Below, one piece after another: positions 5,753 through 10,885 of a stretch of DNA of 10,885 bases. The stretch is from positions 1-10,885 of the forward strand of contig CAZHRJ010000104.1 in NCBI GenBank assembly GCA_964534765.1. Reading direction: 5' to 3'. The first letter of the stretch is position 1; each line of letters opens with the position of its first letter. The notes under the pieces were generated by a model. That model did not search any database. It was given only the letters and a program-made list of their open reading frames with translations, and was not told the DNA's origin. A program made the translations under genes and the position numbers. The stretch is from CAZHRJ01 sp964534765. Its GTDB lineage: Bacteria > Lindowbacteria > 2-12-FULL-62-27.

Positions 5753-8307
5753 CAACAGCAGGATTTCCCGGCGCCTTCTGCGGGACAGCAAGCGCTCTGA
5801 ACTCCGCCGTCCGGCGCTGTCACCATGAAAAAAGCGTTGTAGGGCGGCGCGGAAAGTTTGGCGGCGGTGTCGGTGCAGATTTCGACCGGCTCGTTGCGCG
5901 GGAAAAGATGGCCTTCCTCGTCGGTCACGGATTTGAACGGGCCGTGATAGACCGCCTTCTGGCCCACAAAGACACAGCCGTTGGTCTTTTCGAATTTTTG
6001 TCCGCGCACGGTGATGGAATAGACGGGATAGCCCTCGACATCCTTCCAGAAAATTTTCTTGGTGACTGTGACGCCGTAGAATCCCGCCTGTTCGAGATAG
6101 GATAGAAATTGCTCCTCGGTCAGGGCCTGTCCGATGCACTCGCCCACCAGCCGGTCGTTCACGGCCAGATGCAGAGGCAGTTCCTGAACGGTTACGATGT
6201 CGGAGATGAGGACGGTTCCGGTGTTCTTCAGAATCCGCCAGATCTCCCGGCAGACTTTCCGCTTGTCGGGCGAGAGATTGATGACACAGTTCGAAGTCAC
6301 GAGGTCCGCTGTTTCGTCCTCGACCGGGACCGATTCCAGAAATCCTTTCCGAAATTCGACGTTGTCATAGCCGAGATTTTTTGCAACCTTGGCTCGGTTC
6401 TGCTCAGCCAGATTCAGCATCCTGTCCGTCATGTCGACGCCGATCACTCGGCCCGTCCGTCCGACACGCCTGGCCGCGATGAAACAGTCGATGCCGCCGC
6501 CGGATCCGAGATCGACAACGGTCTGCCCCTCCCGGATGTCCGCCTCCTGCATGGGCCCGCCGCAACCGTAAAAAACTTCGATGGCCTCTTTCGGAATGTG
6601 ATCGAGCCATTCGGAATTGTATTTGATCGGGCAACAGAGGTCGGCCTGCGGTTTTTCCGCCGCTTCGCCGTAAAATTCCCGCACGGGGCGGCGATAGGTG
6701 TCGAGGTCAAACGCAAGCACGCAGTTGGAGTGTTTGACCGCAACCCGTATTCCGTCCGCTGGAACAGCCGCATGCCCGTTCCGGAGTCCGAAATCGTGGG
6801 TCCGCACATCGCCCATGCCGGCAAAAACAACAGGCGCGTCAAACCCGGTCTTGGGACCGTTTCGTGGATCGCCTCGTCGAGCCAGCTCGCGCATCGCCGT
6901 TCCGATGAGACTCTGGTAGAGGCCGCAGTAGGGATCATCGCCATGGAAGGTGTCGTGACCGTTGGAATTGCCCTTGAGCATTGAGCGTTGAGCATTGAAT
7001 ATTGAGCCTTGACTTTTGATCCTTGTACCAAAAAAATACCGATGTTCGATATCGCCGCCGCCGCAGAGGAATTTGTAGCGGCAGCCTTTGCACTGTTCCA
7101 TCCGTTCGACGCTCGCCTCGCGCATTTTTTGAGCGACGGGCGAAGTCAACCAAATCTCTTTCAGCGAGGAGCGATTCGCGTCGCCCAGCCGAAGGTCGGC
7201 CACCTGAACTGTGGCGGCGGATGGAAAGACTCCGCCGTCCGAATAAATGCAAAGGCTCTCCCAAGCGGCGTTGGAAAGATCCGTTATGAGTCCGGGAGGC
7301 CCGCCGAGACGCGTTTTTACGGCCTCGATATTGTCCACATAGACGCCAAGTTCGGCGGCAGTCTGCCGGGCCTTTTCAACGGCTTCGATTATTTTCGAGA
7401 TGTCCGCAGCCATCTGATTGTCGTCCGCCGCTCGACCTTTCAAATGCATCCACATAAAGTGAACAGCCTTGAGGCGCAGGTCGGCCGCCAGCCGAACAAT
7501 GTTGGACAGATCCTCGGCGTTCTGGCGCGTCACGACGCATGTCAGCGTCGGAGAAAAACCGGCCGACACGGCATTTCGGATTCCCTCCACCGTCCGGCAA
7601 AAACTCCCGGCGCCCCGGATGGGATCGTTCGTTTCAGGCTTTGATCCGTCGAGACTGACTTGGAGTTTCAAAAGGTTCGGGTTGCACCGGCGAAGGCGTT
7701 CGAGCCGTTCGCCCGAAATGAGCGTTCCGTTGGTGAGAACAGCCGTCTCGGCTTTTGATGCGGCATACTCAACCAGATCCCAGAAATCCTTTCTCGCCAA
7801 AGGCTCGCCGCCGGTGAAATATATGCGCTCGACGCCAAGCGCCAGACCCTCGTCGATCCATTTCATAATCTTTCCGGTTTGCGGGCCCGCATCGCCGGTC
7901 GGACCGGAGCCAACAAGGCAATGCGTGCAGGCCAGATTGCAGGAATTGTTCGTGTGAATCCAAAGTTCTCGGATCGCTGTTGGTTCAAGATACGCGGCGC
8001 GGCCTTTGTATTCCGGCGTCGTGACAGGAGTCGGGGAAACAAAGCGATAGCGAAGCGCCCACTTGAGAAATGTATGGACATGAAGCCATCCTCGCGTGCG
8101 GTCAAGGCGCGACTCTCGGCAATACCGATCGATCATGAGGCCGACCGTGCGGCGGCCGTCCACGAATGACATGATCTTCGCGCCGCGCTCGTCCGTGGCA
8201 ATCCAGTTTGGAACAGCCGGGGCAAGAAGAAATACCGTGTCATCGTTTTTTTCCTCAATGTATGGCAAAGCGTGAAAAACGATTTTTTCATCCATGTCGA
8301 TCCACAT
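5752..8307 (-). CDS. PqqD-like / radical SAM-SPASM / ArsM-type methyltransferase fusion
   Basis: An 851-residue three-part enzyme (positions below count from GTG 8310, one more than from ATG 8307). Residues ~7-95 resemble PqqD-like peptide-binding domains (PNWIATDERGAKIMSFVDG). Residues ~112-470 are a radical SAM enzyme with CNLACTHC (Cys124, 128, 131), GGEPL, and a partial SPASM region CKGCRYKFLC...DPYC. Residues ~555-770 are an ArsM-like SAM methyltransferase: VVDLGSGGGIDCF, then Cys583 (YGCGGP), Cys675 (SNCVINLSPDK) and Cys725 (GECIGQAL), matching the three As(III)-binding cysteines of ArsM. The tail ends in two Cys-Cys pairs. A TTGANNN repeat insertion encodes ~18 residues inside SPASM. 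ATG 8307 (GGAA upstream) or GTG 8310 could start it. The substrate is unknown; arsenic or another soft metalloid is inferred. Confidence 0.85.
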   Translation of the reverse strand: MWIDMDEKIVFHALPYIEEKNDDTVFLLAPAVPNWIATDERGAKIMSFVDGRRTVGLMIDRYCRESRLDRTRGWLHVHTFLKWALRYRFVSPTPVTTPEYKGRAAYLEPTAIRELWIHTNNSCNLACTHCLVGSGPTGDAGPQTGKIMKWIDEGLALGVERIYFTGGEPLARKDFWDLVEYAASKAETAVLTNGTLISGERLERLRRCNPNLLKLQVSLDGSKPETNDPIRGAGSFCRTVEGIRNAVSAGFSPTLTCVVTRQNAEDLSNIVRLAADLRLKAVHFMWMHLKGRAADDNQMAADISKIIEAVEKARQTAAELGVYVDNIEAVKTRLGGPPGLITDLSNAAWESLCIYSDGGVFPSAATVQVADLRLGDANRSSLKEIWLTSPVAQKMREASVERMEQCKGCRYKFLCGGGDIEHRYFFGTRIKSQGSIFNAQRSMLKGNSNGHDTFHGDDPYCGLYQSLIGTAMRELARRGDPRNGPKTGFDAPVVFAGMGDVRTHDFGLRNGHAAVPADGIRVAVKHSNCVLAFDLDTYRRPVREFYGEAAEKPQADLCCPIKYNSEWLDHIPKEAIEVFYGCGGPMQEADIREGQTVVDLGSGGGIDCFIAARRVGRTGRVIGVDMTDRMLNLAEQNRAKVAKNLGYDNVEFRKGFLESVPVEDETADLVTSNCVINLSPDKRKVCREIWRILKNTGTVLISDIVTVQELPLHLAVNDRLVGECIGQALTEEQFLSYLEQAGFYGVTVTKKIFWKDVEGYPVYSITVRGQKFEKTNGCVFVGQKAVYHGPFKSVTDEEGHLFPRNEPVEICTDTAAKLSAPPYNAFFMVTAPDGGVQSACCPAEGAGKSCC
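6974..7029. repeat. Degenerate heptamer tandem repeat inside radical SAM gene
   Basis: On the plus strand eight consecutive 7-base units begin TTG: TTGAGCA, TTGAGCG, TTGAGCA, TTGAATA, TTGAGCC, TTGACTT, TTGATCC, TTGTACC. On the coding strand they are translated as about 18 residues (TRIKSQGSIFNAQRSMLK) between the CX2CX5C and DPYC parts of SPASM, and the reading frame is kept. Positions 6989-7010 match 10814-10835 exactly over 22 bases in inverse orientation. Confidence 0.85.
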
Positions 8308-9086
8308 CACTTTCCGTTTAATGACCAGTCGTAGTCGAGATACTCAACATCATATCTGGATTGGTCGACCAGCGCCTGACTCTCCCGATCCAGGTAGGGA
8401 TAAATGCGGCGGATGACCCCGGCCTCGCCTCCGAAATCCTCGCCGAACCATTTGAATATGGAGGAGAGTTCAAACTGCAGGCGCGCCTCTTTCGACAAAA
8501 AGCCGCTCTCAACGATCCGCCAGCGGTTCTTCGACGTGTCCGTCAAAAATCGGCGTTCCTGCTCCGCAAGCTGTGTGTCGATGAGATAGCCCCGGTAAGC
8601 TTCCGTCCGAAGCGGCGGACAGCCGACGGAGGCGCAGACCAGCGCAAAGTGAATGCGGGGCTCTTTGAATTTGACGCGCAGAATTTTGTGTTCGATCTCA
8701 TCCAGGGAAATTTTTTCTCCGCGCCTGGGGCTGAATGTCATTTTCCACGGCCCGAAACCACCGCCGATTTTTTTGACGCTCGATACGGGATAATGATCCA
8801 GCACGAGCTTGATCATAAAGACGTTATAGAGATTCAGATAGTGGGCCAAAGCCTCCTCGCGCGGCCCTGTTTCATGCTTGGCCGCCCCCAGCGCGTACAA
8901 AATGCCCTTCATCTTGCCAACGTCTGTGTCCGACGCTTTCCATGCGCCGTAGTCAACTCGGCCATCGGCCGAAACGTACTTTTGTAAAAACAATGACCAC
9001 GGATCCCGGAAATTTTCCGCGGCCGCCCGAAGGGCGGCAGTCAGGAGAAGTAATCCCAGAATCCAACCGCCGATGCGACTAATCAC
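8307..9086 (-). CDS. Secreted DUF547 domain protein
   Basis: A 259-residue protein of the DUF547 family. A signal peptide is visible (GWILGLLLLTAALRAAAEN, cleavage near 23), so it probably acts in the periplasm. Family features present are DGRVDYGAWK (41-50), YLNLYNVFMI (83-92) and FALVCASVGCPPLR (147-160, Cys151 and Cys156). The biochemical role of DUF547 is not established. Start is GTG 9086 behind a clear AGGAGG. The stop TGA overlaps the next start region (GTGATG), indicating coupling with the radical SAM gene. It sits between another exported protein and the enzyme genes, which suggests an extracytoplasmic step of the same pathway, possibly linked to metal or thiol chemistry; this is inferred from position only. 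Confidence 0.88.
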   Translation of the reverse strand: MISRIGGWILGLLLLTAALRAAAENFRDPWSLFLQKYVSADGRVDYGAWKASDTDVGKMKGILYALGAAKHETGPREEALAHYLNLYNVFMIKLVLDHYPVSSVKKIGGGFGPWKMTFSPRRGEKISLDEIEHKILRVKFKEPRIHFALVCASVGCPPLRTEAYRGYLIDTQLAEQERRFLTDTSKNRWRIVESGFLSKEARLQFELSSIFKWFGEDFGGEAGVIRRIYPYLDRESQALVDQSRYDVEYLDYDWSLNGK

Positions 9087-9110
9087 GAGGGTCCTCCTCG
9101 ATAGAAAAAA

Positions 9111-10127
9111 TTAATTCGCGTTCGAAAACTCGAATTCGGCGCGGACATTCGAATAGACCCGGCCGTCGATTTCGACGTGCGGGTAGATGACGTAGTTGAG
9201 CGGCCCGGCGGCGGCGCCCGGCAGACGAATGTCCCGGCCGATGGTAAAGCCAATCCGGTTTGGGTCCAAACCGCCGAACAATTCCTCCTGACGCGACCGG
9301 TCCTTCTGCGCTTCCGAGGCGTCAATCGGAACCCATCCGTACGGATCGACAAAAAATTCGGCCCAACAGTGATAGCCTGGAATCGAGCCGCTCTTCTGAC
9401 GCGCCGGCAACGGAAATCCCATCACGAACCGGGCTGGAATCCCGAGCGACCGCGACTCGCCGATGAAGAGGGAATGAAAATCGGTGCAGTTTCCCTTTCT
9501 GAAATCACAGGCGTATACTGCATCGCCCTTTCCCCACCCTTCGCCGCTTTTGTCATACAGGACGCTCTCAACGATGTGATCGTACAGCGCCCGCGCCTGC
9601 CGCATCGGATCGTCGAGGCCGCCGGCAATTGTTTTTGCCTCGGCGGCGATCCGGCCGTCGATGGGAATGAGAGTGGACGGCAGGAGAAACTTCTCCACTC
9701 GGTTTTCGCTTGCCTTCGTCAAACGTACATCCGTCTTTGGAGCGATTCTGTACCCCCGCCGGCTCACCCGATATTCTATCTCCACCGACACCGAATCCCG
9801 CCCGGGTCGGGCCGCTTGCGAAAGATCGAGGATGAGAAATCGGTTGCCGTATTCGGGTTCCTCCACGATCGTATACGACGCCGGTCCTGTGACCTCGAAG
9901 CCCTTCAGCGTTTGGTACGTGTCCGTAAACGGCATAGGAACCCACGCCACGGCGCGCGCGGACGGTGATGAAATGTCAGGAATGGTGAGCCGGTACCGGA
10001 AACTGACCTCCCGCTCAGCCTTTCCATCCGAGAGCGGATGTCCTCGATGAAAAGCGGGCCAGAGCGCCGTACCGGACAGAATGAACAGCCCGGCAACGGC
10101 GCCCCAAATCCATTTGACCTTGGTCAT
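9111..10127 (-). CDS. Membrane-anchored transglutaminase-like protein
   Basis: A 338-residue protein from ATG 10127 (340 from an in-frame TTG at 10133; both have a poorly placed AAGG upstream). One N-terminal hydrophobic segment (about 7-24) should export or anchor it. Residues ~40-125 form an immunoglobulin-like N-domain common before transglutaminase cores. The core shows the papain-like triad: GNCTDFHS with Cys216, YHCWAEF with His255 and WVPIDAS with Asp271 (TTG numbering). Such bacterial proteins may be proteases, amidases or cross-linkers; the substrate here is unknown. It follows the EHP-repeat gene by 12-18 bp and precedes the DUF547 gene by 24 bp, so it is probably co-transcribed. 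It could process an exported peptide or protein of the cluster, but that is speculative. Confidence 0.88.
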   Translation of the reverse strand: MTKVKWIWGAVAGLFILSGTALWPAFHRGHPLSDGKAEREVSFRYRLTIPDISSPSARAVAWVPMPFTDTYQTLKGFEVTGPASYTIVEEPEYGNRFLILDLSQAARPGRDSVSVEIEYRVSRRGYRIAPKTDVRLTKASENRVEKFLLPSTLIPIDGRIAAEAKTIAGGLDDPMRQARALYDHIVESVLYDKSGEGWGKGDAVYACDFRKGNCTDFHSLFIGESRSLGIPARFVMGFPLPARQKSGSIPGYHCWAEFFVDPYGWVPIDASEAQKDRSRQEELFGGLDPNRIGFTIGRDIRLPGAAAGPLNYVIYPHVEIDGRVYSNVRAEFEFSNAN

Positions 10128-10145
10128 TATCAAGATCGAAGTGCC

Positions 10146-10784
10146 TTATTTCCCCTTCGGATGCTCGCTCGGGTGCTCCTTCGGGTGTTCACCGGCGGAC
10201 CCTCCCTCGTGGTCGCTCCCCTTCCAGTCCTTCATCTCCGGCACCATCTTCCCCTGGATCGGACTCTTCGACCAGACGCCGTTCTTCTCCACCCAGCCGT
10301 ATCGCGCGTCGCCGTCCTCCTTGTGAACGGAAACTTCCGTGACCTTCAGGTGCTTCTTGTCCGGCCCGTGCATGAACACATCGAGATCGTAGACCTTCTT
10401 GCCGTCGTGCGTCCGGAAATCGGCGCAGGCGAAATACACGTCCTTGGCCACTCTTGAGAGACGGTCCTTGTGGACTTTCTCGAGCTGGAGCGCCAGCGGC
10501 TTACCCGACTCCTTGTCGAACACCAGAAAATATCCGCCCTTGAGATCGGCGTCCTTGGCAACATACCCCGAGATCGCCTCCGCCATATCCTCCTTGGTGA
10601 GACCGACGGATTTTTCCGCCTTGTCCGTCTTCTTGGCCGGATGTTCCGGATGCTCCGCCTTTTTGCCCGACGGATGCTCGCTCGGATGCTCCGTGGGGTG
10701 TTCCCCCGCCAGGGCTATCTGCGCACCGAACAGGATGAGGGCGAACATCATCAAACCTGTCGTCAACCTTCGACCGTAAAACAT
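10146..10784 (-). CDS. Secreted His-rich protein with Glu-His-Pro repeats
   Basis: A 212-residue protein with a signal peptide (MFYGRRLTTGLMMFALILFG, cleavage after ALA near 26). Eight Glu-His-Pro motifs flank the core: five at residues 28-49 (EHPTEHPSEHPSG, then EHPEHP) and three at 199-209 (EHPKEHPSEHP). The conserved-looking core (~60-176) contains GGYFLVFDKESGKP, VYFACADF with the only cysteine, YDLDVFMHG and RYGWVEKNGVW. I do not recognise this domain. His/Glu clusters on both ends suggest divalent metal binding in the periplasm. ATG 10784 has AGGAGG 7 bases upstream; a longer in-frame start (10829) would run into the repeat hairpin and lacks a site. It is the first gene of the cluster in the direction of transcription. 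Confidence 0.8.
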   Translation of the reverse strand: MFYGRRLTTGLMMFALILFGAQIALAGEHPTEHPSEHPSGKKAEHPEHPAKKTDKAEKSVGLTKEDMAEAISGYVAKDADLKGGYFLVFDKESGKPLALQLEKVHKDRLSRVAKDVYFACADFRTHDGKKVYDLDVFMHGPDKKHLKVTEVSVHKEDGDARYGWVEKNGVWSKSPIQGKMVPEMKDWKGSDHEGGSAGEHPKEHPSEHPKGK

Positions 10785-10813
10785 GGTTGGACCTCCTCTA
10801 AATTCTTTTCTTG

Positions 10814-10868
10814 AAGGCTCAATATTCAATGCTCATCTATCAAACTTGAGTGTTGAATATTGAGCCTT
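10814..10868. repeat. Heptamer-type inverted repeat (hairpin) upstream of the cluster
   Basis: Left arm 10814-10835 and right arm 10847-10868 are 22 bases each, complementary except at two positions, with the outer 16 bases perfect (AAGGCTCAATATTCAA against TTGAATATTGAGCCTT). The 11-base loop is TCTATCAAACT. The units again follow a 7-base period. It lies 30 bp upstream of the EHP gene start, so it may sit in the leader or promoter. The left arm equals the repeat at 6989-7010 in reverse. Confidence 0.85.
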
Positions 10869-10885
10869 TGTATTCTCCCACGTAA

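Noticed and set aside
5753..6139. N-terminal extension of the reductase to 632 residues
   Set aside because: The extension overlaps the methyltransferase gene in another frame and is low-complexity Arg-rich; the coupled ATG at 5752 gives the expected family start.
6109..6984. Plus-strand frame of 291 codons opposite the methyltransferase domain
   Set aside because: Antisense to a strongly recognised ArsM-like domain; a GC-rich third-position effect.
6974..7029. CRISPR-like array
   Set aside because: Units are 7 bp, contiguous and degenerate, with no spacers and no cas genes.

Overview
The window reads as a GC-rich Gram-negative chromosome segment. Signal peptides, a periplasmic-type MerT–MerP arrangement and Shine-Dalgarno-led genes support this, but no gene here fixes the phylum. 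Every gene I can support lies on the minus strand, so transcription runs from the right end of the window to the left. Long plus-strand frames are antisense shadows of these genes.

Right and centre (10784 down to 4241) hold five closely packed genes. They are a secreted His-rich protein with repeated Glu-His-Pro motifs, a membrane-anchored transglutaminase-like protein, a secreted DUF547 protein, a large PqqD-like/radical SAM-SPASM/ArsM-type methyltransferase fusion, and a MerA-like FAD disulfide oxidoreductase without the C-terminal Cys pair of true mercuric reductases. The last three overlap by 1 base at each junction.

Centre-left (4222 down to 2550) holds a mercury-resistance operon. An extended-spacer promoter with a perfect 9+9 bp dyad drives merR, apparently from a leaderless ATG. 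It is followed by a CopZ-like Fe-S/Zn metallochaperone gene, a merT gene fused to a MerP-like HMA domain, and a 43-residue secreted protein with two Cys-Cys pairs. Each of these junctions is a 4-base ATGA overlap. MerR keeps all three Hg-binding cysteines. The operon promoter starts only 18 bp after the reductase gene, so the two groups may work together: Hg(II) sensing, uptake and handling on one side, and thiol- and metalloid-related chemistry (methylation, reduction) on the other.

Left (2549 down to 1) is accessory and eroded sequence: an unrecognised coiled-coil ORF, a small coiled-coil gene apparently broken by a 7-base homopolymer, a fragment of a VGIGT-repeat fibre-like protein, the 5' half of tRNA-Arg(TCT) cut at the anticodon loop, and an IS21-family remnant with intact istB and only the C-terminus of istA.

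A degenerate 7-bp tandem repeat of TTGANNN type occurs twice. One copy is inserted in frame inside the SPASM part of the fusion gene. The other forms a hairpin upstream of the first gene of the cluster. They share an exact 22-base match in opposite orientation.
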